NCBI RefSeq assembly: GCF_008327685.1
Contig: NZ_BDDE01000010.1
Location: 682,001 to 746,000, forward strand
Direction: 5' to 3'
Length of the DNA: 64,000 nt
From: Actinomadura sp. K4S16
Lineage (GTDB): Bacteria; Actinomycetota; Actinomycetes; Streptosporangiales; Streptosporangiaceae
Shown: positions 16,978 through 24,042 of the stretch, piece after piece
How the letters are laid out: each line of letters begins with the position of its first letter
How positions within the stretch are numbered: the stretch's first letter is position 1
The notes under the pieces: model-generated
Database searches by the model: none
What the model was told of the DNA's origin: nothing
What the model saw: only the letters and a program-made list of their open reading frames with translations
Position numbers and translations under genes: made by a program

Positions 16978-17829
16978 ATGACCTCACCCATCAGCCCCGT
17001 CGGGGCACACGTGCCCGTGGCCGGCGGCCTCGCCACCGGCGGCCTGAAGTACGCCGCGGAGATCGGCGCCGAGGCGCTCCAGGTGTTCGTCTCCAACCCG
17101 CGCGGCTGGGCCCTGCCCGAGGGCAAGCCCGCCGAGGACGCCAAGCTCCGGGACGGCGGCCTCCCCGTCTACGTGCACGCCCCGTACCTGGTCAACCTCG
17201 GCTCCCCCACCCCGGAGACGCTGGAGAAGTCGCTGGCGGCCGTCCGCCACTCCCTGACCCGGGGCCGCGCCATCGGCGCCCGCGGCGTCGTCGTCCACAC
17301 CGGCTCCGCCGTGACCCGGACCTACGACGAGGCCATGGCCCAGATCCGCGACCACGTCCTCCCCCTCCTCGACGAGATCCCCGAGGACGGCCCCGACCTG
17401 CTCCTGGAGCCCATGGCCGGCCAGAACAACATGCTCTGCGCCAAGGTCCAGGACCTGGGCCCCTTCTTCGAGCGCCTCGACCACCACCCGAAGCTCGGCG
17501 TCTGCTTCGACACCTGCCACGCCTGGGCCGCCGGCCACGACCTGACCGCCCCCGGCGGCGCCAAGGACACCCTCGACGCCCTGGTGGCCGCTGTAGGCGA
17601 AGGCCGCCTGAAACTGGTCCACGCCAACGACTCCAAGGACGCCTGCGCCTCCGCCAAGGACCGCCACGAGAACATAGGCGCCGGCCAAATAGGCGAGCCC
17701 CCCTTCGCCGACCTCTTCAACCACCCCGCCACAACAGGCGTCCCCTTCATAATCGAAACCCCAGGCCGAGCCCCCGCCCCCCACGCCAAAGACATAGAAA
17801 CCCTAAAACGCCTTAGAGACACCCCCTAA
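16978..17829 (+). CDS. nfo: Deoxyribonuclease IV (AP endonuclease, Nfo family)
   Basis: A 283-residue TIM-barrel metalloenzyme that incises DNA at abasic sites. Zinc-ligand motifs of the family are visible: VGAHVP, LPVYVHAPYLVNL, GVVVHTGS, LLLEPMAGQ, GVCFDTCHAWAAG, LVHANDSKD, RHENIGAGQIG and IIETPG. The first 600 bases use G/C-ending codons like the neighbours. After about base 17590 synonymous sites switch to A (ATA Ile, ACA Thr, AAA Lys, CTA Leu, GAA Glu, CCA Pro), although the protein remains a normal Nfo. The function is well supported; the codon shift is reported as a finding. Confidence 0.93.
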   Translation: MTSPISPVGAHVPVAGGLATGGLKYAAEIGAEALQVFVSNPRGWALPEGKPAEDAKLRDGGLPVYVHAPYLVNLGSPTPETLEKSLAAVRHSLTRGRAIGARGVVVHTGSAVTRTYDEAMAQIRDHVLPLLDEIPEDGPDLLLEPMAGQNNMLCAKVQDLGPFFERLDHHPKLGVCFDTCHAWAAGHDLTAPGGAKDTLDALVAAVGEGRLKLVHANDSKDACASAKDRHENIGAGQIGEPPFADLFNHPATTGVPFIIETPGRAPAPHAKDIETLKRLRDTP

Positions 17830-17956
17830 CCCGACCGCCGGGCACAAGGCCACGCCTAGGGCTCCTGATCCATCCCCAGCGCACTAGGCACATCGCGGAT
17901 CCAGTCAGCCTGCTCCGGTTCCGACGCCGCGTATCTGCGATCGCCCCCCAGGCCAG

Positions 17957-18001
17957 GTTCGAGCGAAGCGAGAATCAAATCGCAGCGAGCCGCCAGGCGA
18001 G
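17957..18001 (+). repeat. Dispersed intergenic repeat, copy 1
   Basis: This copy begins GTTCGAGCGAAGCGAGAATC and ends GCAGCGAGCCGCCAGGCGAG. It matches copy 2 at 18094-18141 through most of its length, and the 3' half also occurs at 27526-27553. The 5' part is an imperfect inverted repeat (TTCGAGCGAA / GCGAGAA). Confidence 0.65.
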
Positions 18002-18093
18002 CCCCGCCCACAAGCAGAAACCCACTACTGCAACGACTTCAGCCACTACAGCACCACGCGACAACCTGGGGGCCGCGATCGCGTCCGAAGGCA

Positions 18094-18141
18094 GTTTCGA
18101 GCGAAGCAAGAAACTGATCGCGCAGCGAGCCGCAAGGCGAG
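18094..18141 (+). repeat. Dispersed intergenic repeat, copy 2
   Basis: The copy begins GTTTCGAGCGAAGCAAGAAAC, whose ends GTTTC and GAAAC can pair, and ends GCAGCGAGCCGCAAGGCGAG. It differs from copy 1 by a few substitutions and a 2-3 nt length change. Confidence 0.65.
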
Positions 18142-18199
18142 ACGGAGCGATGCCAGCGATCGCCCGCTTTTATCGACGATGGAGGGCCGCCAGGCCCGA

Positions 18200-18273
18200 A
18201 GGAGGAGAAAAAAGCAATAAAAACAGCTCGGGCGCCGCTGGACAACCCCCCGACTGTTCAGCGACGCCCGAGC
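18200..18273 (-). terminator. Rho-independent terminator for minus-strand transcripts
   Basis: GCTCGGGCG plus GCTG (18226-18240) pair with CAGC plus CGCCCGAGC (18259-18273), giving a 9+4 bp stem with a small internal loop and an 18-nt apical loop. Read on the minus strand the stem is followed by TGTTTTTATTGCTTTTTT, a U-rich tract. It lies 330 bp beyond the symporter stop, so either the operon has a long 3' end or a separate small RNA ends here. Confidence 0.75.
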
Positions 18274-18280
18274 CACAGGT

Positions 18281-18315
18281 CGCGGGATCCCACCCCCCCG
18301 GTACGGGATCCTGCG
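18281..18315. other. Inverted repeat beside the terminator
   Basis: CGCGGGATCCC (18281-18291) and GGGATCCTGCG (18305-18315) form an 11-bp stem with one mismatch and a C-rich 13-nt loop. It is directly upstream of the terminator on the minus strand, and may be part of the same structured RNA. Confidence 0.5.
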
Positions 18316-18605
18316 ACTCACGATCCGGCATGTGGCGCCGGATCTCCGGATTTGCTCTTGTGGGAGGGTTCGCGGCCGGGGGGCCGCCCGCCCCTCCTTG
18401 GGCGGTGTGGCGTGTGGTGCCACTGAGAACACTAGAGGGGCGGCGCCGCCTGTGGGCCCCAAGACGGCCCGGCACTCGATGAACGGTGTGTAGTCAGAGA
18501 TATACGGAGCGTAGTCAGTCGATGAGCGGTCCGTGAGGCGGGACGAGCGGTTCCCGCTGCCGGGTCGCGGCAGGTGGGGGCGTCGCAAATGCCGCAAGGC
18601 GGGAC

Positions 18606-20306
18606 TCAACGCGCGTACACGTCCTCGGGGAGGTGCAGTCTCGTCAGGGCGCGGTCGGCGCGGCGGGGGACGCGGCGGCGGGTCAGGAGGGACACGGCGA
18701 CCATGACCGCGAACGCGGCGGGGGCGACCAGCGCGGCGGGCTCGGCCACGGCGGCGGCGGGCCAGCCGGTCAGGGGGACCTCGTAGAGGTGCAGGACGCC
18801 GGCCGCGACGGCGAGGCCGCCGCCGACGAGCAGGCCTGCGGCGGCGCCGGCGGCGGTCAGGCCGCGCCACCAGATGGCGAGGACGAGGAGCGGGCACAGG
18901 GAGCACGCCGACACGCACAGGGCGAGGGCGACGAGGCCCGCGGCGCTCTGCGCGCCGATCCTGGGGAGCAGGACGAGCGGGACGGCGAGCGCGAGCACCG
19001 TGGCGGTGCGGAAGGACGCGGTGCCTCTGCGGCGGGCGCACTGGGTGACCGTCCCGGCGATGGCGACGACGAGGCCGCAGGAGGTGGATATGAACGCGGC
19101 GAAGGCGCCGAGGGTGATGAGCGCGGTGAGCAGCGCTCCGGCCGGTCCGGGGACGCGCTGGGGCAGCAGCAGGACGGTCGCGTCGGTGTCGCCGGTCATC
19201 AGCAGTTCGGGCGCGTAGAGGCGTCCCATGGCCGCGTAGATGGCGGGGAAGACCCAGAAGAGCGCGAGGAGGACCGGCACCAGCGCCGCCGTGCGGCGGG
19301 CGGTGCTTCCGCTCGGGTTCGTGTAGAAGCGCATGAGGATGTGGGGCAGCCCCATGGTGCCGAGCAGGATGCCCAGGAGCGCAGAGTAGGTGCGGTAGAG
19401 GCCGTGCTCCTGGCCGCGGCCGAACGGGGTGGCCCAGGTCTCGCCGTCCTGGACGGGCAGGCGGTCGGCATGGGGCACCGGCGCGCCGGCCGGGAAGACC
19501 ACCTCGGTGGCCTGGCCGATGGCGTGCCGGCCCGCGGTCAGGGTCATCGCCCCGCCGTCGCGGCGGACGCCGTCCACGCGTCCGCGGGCGGTGACGATGA
19601 CGGCGGCGGGGGCGACCACCTCGACCTCGGTGCGCACGTGGACCCGGGTGGTGTGCGCGAACCGCGCGGGCCCCTCGCCTACGGGGTCGGGGCGGCCGTC
19701 CATGTTCCACATGAGCAGCAGCGCCGCGGCGGGCACGGCGAGGGCGACCACTTTCACCCAGAACTGGAAGCTCTGGACGGCGGTGATGCTGTACATCCCG
19801 CCGGAGGTGACCAGCAGCAGCGTGACCGCGACGACGACAGCCCAGCCCGCCCACACCGGGGCGCCGGTCATCACGCGCAGCGTCACGCCCGCGCCCTGGA
19901 ACTGGGGCAGCAGGTAGAACCAGCCGATGAAGCAGACGCAGCAGGTGACGATGCGCCGCACGGCCGGCGAGCCGAGCCTCCACTCGGCGAAGTCGGAGAC
20001 GGTGTAGGCGCCGGACCTCCGCAGGGGCGCGGTCACGAACGCCAGGAGCAGGACGTATCCGGCGGTCGCCGCGACCGGCAGCCACAGCATGTCGGCGCCG
20101 TAGGCGAGCACCAGCCCGGCGGTGCCGAGGAACGCGGCGGCGGACAGGTACTCGCCACTGATCGCCGAGGCGTTCCGCCAGGGGGTGACGCCCCGGGAGG
20201 CGGTCAGGAGGTCGCCCGCGGCGCAGGCGGAGCGGCGGTCGTAGGCGCCGACGGCGGCGGTCGTCACCAGCAGTGCGAGGAGCGCCGCGACCGCCACGGC
20301 GGTCAT
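18606..20306 (-). CDS. Solute:sodium symporter (SSS family, acetate/monocarboxylate type)
   Basis: A 566-residue protein with 12 or more hydrophobic segments. NASAISGEYLSAAAFLGTAG near the N-terminus and GTMGLPHILMRFYTNP in the middle are hallmarks of the ActP/MctC-like cation:acetate/pyruvate symporters. FISTSCGLVVAIAGT resembles the conserved late-helix motif. Between helices 6 and 7 there is an inserted soluble segment of roughly 90 residues (about 215-305). The start overlaps the stop of the upstream small membrane protein (20303-20306), and the LytR/LytS-type regulators lie upstream in the same direction, suggesting induction by its own substrate. Confidence 0.9.
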   Translation of the reverse strand: MTAVAVAALLALLVTTAAVGAYDRRSACAAGDLLTASRGVTPWRNASAISGEYLSAAAFLGTAGLVLAYGADMLWLPVAATAGYVLLLAFVTAPLRRSGAYTVSDFAEWRLGSPAVRRIVTCCVCFIGWFYLLPQFQGAGVTLRVMTGAPVWAGWAVVVAVTLLLVTSGGMYSITAVQSFQFWVKVVALAVPAAALLLMWNMDGRPDPVGEGPARFAHTTRVHVRTEVEVVAPAAVIVTARGRVDGVRRDGGAMTLTAGRHAIGQATEVVFPAGAPVPHADRLPVQDGETWATPFGRGQEHGLYRTYSALLGILLGTMGLPHILMRFYTNPSGSTARRTAALVPVLLALFWVFPAIYAAMGRLYAPELLMTGDTDATVLLLPQRVPGPAGALLTALITLGAFAAFISTSCGLVVAIAGTVTQCARRRGTASFRTATVLALAVPLVLLPRIGAQSAAGLVALALCVSACSLCPLLVLAIWWRGLTAAGAAAGLLVGGGLAVAAGVLHLYEVPLTGWPAAAVAEPAALVAPAAFAVMVAVSLLTRRRVPRRADRALTRLHLPEDVYAR

Positions 20307-20833
20307 CGCCGGCCCGCCGGTCTCGCCAGTTCGCGCTCGGCGCGCTCGGCCCGGGCGAACTGGCGGAGCGACACCGCGACCCAGACCGGCTGGATGCCGA
20401 ACGCGAGGACGAGCCAGGGCAGCGGGACGCCGTGGACGCGGGCGCGGGCCACCGCCGGGACGAGCGCCATCAGCACCGGGAGCGCCGTCACCACGGCCAT
20501 GACGAACGCGCCGGTGCCGAGGGCGGTGCGCAGCTGGGTGCGGATGAGGGCGCGGGTCTCGGCGGCGCCGATGGGCGGACCGGGAAGGGGCGGGACGGCG
20601 CGGACCGCATCGATATCGGTCAGGTCGGAATCGGCCGGGTCCGTATCGAACGGCGCGGGATCGGCCAGGGCGGTATCGGGCGGATCGGGGTCCGCCTGGT
20701 CGGCCGCGGGCGCCTCGGCGCCGGCGGTGCCGGTCCCGGCGCTCTCCGCAGTGCCCGGCGCCGCGCCCTCCGGCAGCGCGCGGGGGCGGACGGCCGCCCC
20801 TCCGGCGGCGGTCTCGCGGCGTTCATCGGTCAT
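20303..20833 (-). CDS. Small membrane protein coupled to the symporter
   Basis: A 176-residue protein with an acidic, low-complexity N-terminal half (Ala/Asp/Pro-rich, residues 1-85) and two membrane segments (about 107-127 and 138-155). Its position, size and overlap with both neighbours resemble the small DUF485-type subunits that accompany acetate symporters, but the long acidic extension is unusual and I cannot confirm the family. It overlaps the response-regulator gene by 11 bp and the symporter by 4 bp. Confidence 0.75.
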   Translation of the reverse strand: MTDERRETAAGGAAVRPRALPEGAAPGTAESAGTGTAGAEAPAADQADPDPPDTALADPAPFDTDPADSDLTDIDAVRAVPPLPGPPIGAAETRALIRTQLRTALGTGAFVMAVVTALPVLMALVPAVARARVHGVPLPWLVLAFGIQPVWVAVSLRQFARAERAERELARPAGRR

Positions 20834-21629
20834 CGGTACCCTCCCCGGCGTCTCCGGGGCCTCCTGGGTCCCCGTCCGGCTGGTGGAACCTGCGGACGAA
20901 CAGGTCGCGGACCTCGCGGGTGTGGCGGCGGCTGACCTGCAGCAGCTCGTCGCCGATCTGGACGGCCGCCCGGCCGCCGTCGAAGCGCAGCTCGGTGATG
21001 TGCGCCGCCGCGACGAGGGTGCTGCGGTGGATCCGGATGAAGCCCGCCCCCTCCCACCGCTTGGAGAGCGCCGACAGCGGCATGCGGACCAGGTAGCCGC
21101 CGTCGGCGGTGTGCAGCCGGACGTAGTCGCCCTTCGCCTCGACGTGGGTCACCGCGCGGCGGGACACCAGGCGCGTCCGCCCGCCGAGCTCGACGGGGAT
21201 CATCTCGTCGTCGGGGTCGGGGGCGGCCTCCCCCGCGGTCCCGGACGTCCGGCGCGCGGCCGACGCCACCCGCCCGACCGCCACGGCGAGCCGCTCCGGG
21301 CGGACGGGCTTCAGCAGGTAGTCGAGGGCGCCGAGCTCGTAGGCTGCGACGGCGCAGTCGTCGTGCGCGGTCACGAACACCACGGGCGGCGGCGCGGCGA
21401 ACCCGGTGAGCAGCCGGGTGAAGTCGAGCCCGTCGAGCCCCGGCATGCGGATGTCGAGGAACACGGCGTCGAGGCGCTCGCCGTCGACGAGCATGCGGCT
21501 CAGGTCGCGCAGCGCGGACGAGGCGTCCGCCGCCCCGGTGACCCGCCCGATCCGCGGGTCCTTGCGGAGCAGGTAGGTCAGCTCCTCCAGGGCGGGGCGT
21601 TCATCGTCGACGGCGAGGACGTGAAGCAT
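20823..21629 (-). CDS. LytR/AlgR-family response regulator (LytTR DNA-binding)
   Basis: A 268-residue regulator. The N-terminal receiver has acidic VDDE at the start, phospho-acceptor Asp in VFLDIRMPGLDG, VFVTAHD and KPV (Lys). The C-terminal LytTR domain (about residues 145-245) has VTHVEAKGDYVRLHT, RIHRSTLVA and LQVSRRHTREV, the strands and recognition segment of this non-HTH DNA-binding fold. Start is ATG 21629. Together with the LytS-type kinase upstream it resembles E. coli BtsSR and similar systems that control pyruvate or acetate carriers. Confidence 0.92.
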   Translation of the reverse strand: MLHVLAVDDERPALEELTYLLRKDPRIGRVTGAADASSALRDLSRMLVDGERLDAVFLDIRMPGLDGLDFTRLLTGFAAPPPVVFVTAHDDCAVAAYELGALDYLLKPVRPERLAVAVGRVASAARRTSGTAGEAAPDPDDEMIPVELGGRTRLVSRRAVTHVEAKGDYVRLHTADGGYLVRMPLSALSKRWEGAGFIRIHRSTLVAAAHITELRFDGGRAAVQIGDELLQVSRRHTREVRDLFVRRFHQPDGDPGGPGDAGEGTDDR

Positions 21630-21706
21630 GAGGGCGACTTTGCCGCGATTACCGTCTGTCCGCAATCGGTTCCAAAAAGTGAGTGGCGTGTCGCCCGGAT
21701 CGCCCC

Positions 21707-23050
21707 TCAGTCGGGAAAGACGCCGGGACGGTACTTCGGAACGCGCAGATTGACCTTGGTTCCGGCGCCGAGCGCTGTCTCGACGGTGAGCCCGTACTCC
21801 TCGCCGTAGACCTGGCGCATGCGCGCGTCGACGTTCGCGAGGCCGATGCCGGGGCCGCCCTCCGGCCGGTCGTGGGTCGCCACGCTCCCCCAGCCGGTGG
21901 GCCCGGGGCGTCCGAGCGGCGCCGAGAGGATCTCCTCGAGCCGTTCGGGGTCCATGCCGATCCCGTCGTCCTCGACGCTGATCGCGGCCTCGGCGCCCGA
22001 GTCGCGGGCCGTGATCGAGATGTGGAACGCCTCGCGCCCGCCCGCCATGCCGTGCCGGACGGCGTTCTCCACGAGCGGCTGGAGCGCCAGGAACGGAACG
22101 GCGACCGGCAGGACCTCCGGCGCGACCTCGACGTCGCACCGCAGCCGGTCGCCGAACCTGGCGCGCTCCAACAGCAGGTAGCGGTCGATCGAGCGGAGCT
22201 CGTCGGCGAGCGTGGTGAAGTCGCGCGGGTTGCGGAACGAATAGCGGGCGAAGTCGGCGAAGTCGAGCAGCAGGCCGCGGGCGCGCTCGGGATCGGTGCG
22301 GACGAACGAGGCGATCGTGGTCAGCGAGTTGTAGACGAAGTGCGGGGAGATCTGCGCGCGCAGCGCCCGCAGCTCGGCCTCGGCGAGGCGGACGCGGGCG
22401 GAGTCGAGCTCGGCCAGTTCGAGCTGGCCGGTGACGAGCCGGGCCGCCTCCCCGACCGCGCGGACCCGCGCGGTGGACGGGCTCGGCCAGTACGCGGTCA
22501 GCGCCCCCTCGACGCGGCCCTCGACGGTGAGCGGGGCGACCATCGCCACCTGGACGCCGCAGCGCGGGTCGCCGCACGCGAGCGGCTCGGGCGCGATGAC
22601 CCGGGGCCGGCCGGAGGCCAGGACCGGCAGCGCGTGCGCGACCGCCTCGTCGGCGTGGGCGCCGCGGCCGGCGCCGTCCCAGGCCAGTAAGCGCGGGGCG
22701 TCGCGCCCGCCCGCCCCCGCCTGGGCCGGACCGTCCGGCTCGGAGGGATCACCTGGATCGTCGGGGCCGTCCGGGTCGTCCGGCGGGCGCACCGCCACGA
22801 TCGCGACCGCCTCGGCGCCGAGCAGCGCCCGCAGCAGCCGGGTCGACCTGCGCGCCGCGTCGCCGGTGAGCCCGGCCCGCAGCGGGGGCGCGGCGTGCGC
22901 GATCAGGTGCAGGGCGGCGAACGCCGCCGACTCCGCGGGCTCGGCGGGCCCGCGCCGCGGCAGGAGGCACCACCTGCGCGGCGCCCAGACCCCGCTGACC
23001 CCGGCCGCCGCGGCGCACACCACGACATCTGTGACGGACGGTAGGTCCAT
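21707..23050 (-). CDS. LytS-type sensor histidine kinase
   Basis: A 447-residue kinase with a GAF-like sensor region (about 40-215, interrupted by a Pro/Asp/Gly-rich insert at 88-112) and a His_kinase domain: AQISPHFVYNSLTTIASF carries the phospho-acceptor His, and LQPLVENAVRHG, VEDDGIGM and GGPGIGLANV form the ATPase part. There are no clear membrane helices apart from a weak N-terminal stretch, so it may sense a cytosolic signal. A TACCGT at 23059-23064 ends 8 nt before the ATG. Its cognate regulator lies 77 bp downstream. Confidence 0.9.
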   Translation of the reverse strand: MDLPSVTDVVVCAAAAGVSGVWAPRRWCLLPRRGPAEPAESAAFAALHLIAHAAPPLRAGLTGDAARRSTRLLRALLGAEAVAIVAVRPPDDPDGPDDPGDPSEPDGPAQAGAGGRDAPRLLAWDGAGRGAHADEAVAHALPVLASGRPRVIAPEPLACGDPRCGVQVAMVAPLTVEGRVEGALTAYWPSPSTARVRAVGEAARLVTGQLELAELDSARVRLAEAELRALRAQISPHFVYNSLTTIASFVRTDPERARGLLLDFADFARYSFRNPRDFTTLADELRSIDRYLLLERARFGDRLRCDVEVAPEVLPVAVPFLALQPLVENAVRHGMAGGREAFHISITARDSGAEAAISVEDDGIGMDPERLEEILSAPLGRPGPTGWGSVATHDRPEGGPGIGLANVDARMRQVYGEEYGLTVETALGAGTKVNLRVPKYRPGVFPD

Positions 23051-23160
23051 GGAAACGTACGGTAATGGCTATCATCGCCGCGGGTGCGGCTGTTGCCGAT
23101 ATACCGAGGTCTCGAATGGGACACGCTCGGCCCGCGCGGCCGGCCCGCCCGGCGGACCAA

Positions 23161-23784
23161 TCACAGCGGGGGCGATTCGCCCTCGTCCTCCTGGTAGGAG
23201 TAGCGCTGCTCGCGCCACGGGTCGGCGACGTTGTGGTAGCCGCGCTCCTCCCAGAAGCCCCGGCGGTCCTTCACCAGGTACTCGACGCCCCGGACCCACT
23301 TCACGCTCTTCCACGCGTACAGGTGCGGGATGACGATGCGGAGGGGGAAGCCGTGGTCGGGCGTGAGCCGCTCGCCGTCGTGGTGGGTGGCGAACATCGT
23401 CCCCTCGGCGAGGAAGTCGCTCATCCGGATGTTGGCGCTGTAGCCGTACTCGGCCCAGACCATGACGTGCGTGACGTCGGGCGCGGGCGGCGCCAGCTCC
23501 GTGATCGCCGTGCCGGGGACGCCCTCCCACTCGTTGCCCGGGATCGTGAACTTGGTGACGCAGTGGAAGTCGGCGACCGACCGGGCCTTCGGCAGCGCGT
23601 CGAACTCGTCCCAGGTCCAGCGGTGCTGCTCCCCCGATTCGGTGGCGCCGAAGACGCGGAAGTCCCAGTCCTTGGGACGGAACTTCGGCACGGGACCGTA
23701 GTGCAGGACGGGCCAGCCCCGGGGGACGTACTGCCCGGGGGGCAGTTCGCCCGGCTGCGGCGCGGACTGTTCGGGGTGCGTCAT
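23161..23784 (-). CDS. Sulfite oxidase-like molybdopterin-binding oxidoreductase
   Basis: A 207-residue single-domain protein of the SUOX/YuiH group. The molybdenum ligand Cys lies in VADFHCVTKFT, followed by GNEWEGVPGT, and DHGFPLRIVIPHLYAWKSVKWV is the conserved pterin-binding and dimer segment. It should hold a molybdopterin cofactor in the cytosol, as no signal peptide is visible. The substrate is unknown. ATG 23784 is chosen; an in-frame upstream ATG at 23856 would add 24 unconserved residues and run into the promoter of the aromatic leader. Confidence 0.88.
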   Translation of the reverse strand: MTHPEQSAPQPGELPPGQYVPRGWPVLHYGPVPKFRPKDWDFRVFGATESGEQHRWTWDEFDALPKARSVADFHCVTKFTIPGNEWEGVPGTAITELAPPAPDVTHVMVWAEYGYSANIRMSDFLAEGTMFATHHDGERLTPDHGFPLRIVIPHLYAWKSVKWVRGVEYLVKDRRGFWEERGYHNVADPWREQRYSYQEDEGESPPL

Positions 23785-23860
23785 GACGCGGCCATCCTGC
23801 CATCCGGCGTGACCTGAGCCATATCCGGGGTGCGTGCGGGCCGCGCGTCCGGACATCGGC

Positions 23861-23866
23861 TACGCT
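23861..23866 (+). promoter_or_regulatory. -10 box of the aromatic leader transcript
   Basis: TACGCT ends 7 nt before GTG 23874, the first codon of the leader peptide. The leader mRNA is therefore probably leaderless, and the peptide is translated as soon as it is made. Confidence 0.5.
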
Positions 23867-23873
23867 TGGGCCC

Positions 23874-23942
23874 GTGCGCAACGTCGTGTATTTCTTTTGG
23901 CTCGACCAGCCCGGACGGCTGGTCTGCCAGACGCTGCGCTGA
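23874..23942 (+). CDS. Aromatic leader peptide (attenuator) of DAHP synthase
   Basis: A 22-codon reading frame, GTG to TGA, encoding MRNVVYFFWLDQPGRLV and a short tail. Codons 6-9 are Tyr-Phe-Phe-Trp in a row, all three aromatic amino acids that are end products of the pathway started by the downstream enzyme. Stems that can compete lie just after these codons: GACCAGCC (23904-23911) with GGCTGGTC (23917-23924), and TGGTCTG (23920-23926) with CAGACCA (23943-23949). A terminator stem follows at 23954-23991. Ribosome stalling at the YFFW codons would plausibly change which stems form. Confidence 0.82.
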   Translation: MRNVVYFFWLDQPGRLVCQTLR

Positions 23943-23953
23943 CAGACCACGAA

Positions 23954-23991
23954 GGCGAAAGCCCCGGGCCGGCCGGCCCGGGGCTTTCGCC
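23954..23991 (+). terminator. Attenuator terminator before DAHP synthase
   Basis: A perfect 38-nt palindrome: GGCGAAAGCCCCGGGCCGG and its complement. It sits 11 bp after the leader stop codon and 51 bp before the DAHP synthase start. It lacks a long U tract (GTTCC follows), as is common for actinobacterial terminators. Confidence 0.8.
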
Positions 23992-24042
23992 GTTCCGGGG
24001 ACGGACCGGCTTCCCGGGGCCTGAAGGAGAGGCAGCACACCC

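Larger units (their letters stand above)
17830..18605. other. Gene-free stretch with repeats and hairpins
   Basis: No credible coding region is seen in these 776 bases. They hold two copies of a dispersed repeat (17957-18001 and 18094-18141), a terminator for minus-strand transcription (18226-18273), a second stem (18281-18315) and unassigned sequence from 18316 to 18605. A short minus-strand reading frame at 18170-18475 runs across both hairpins and is not accepted as a gene. Confidence 0.6.

Noticed and set aside
17950..18010. tRNA-like GGTTCGA box
   Set aside because: No acceptor stem or anticodon arm can be folded around it; the word belongs to the dispersed repeat.
18170..18475. Minus-strand frame of 101 codons beside the symporter
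   Set aside because: It runs through both hairpins, has low-complexity sequence and no ribosome binding site.
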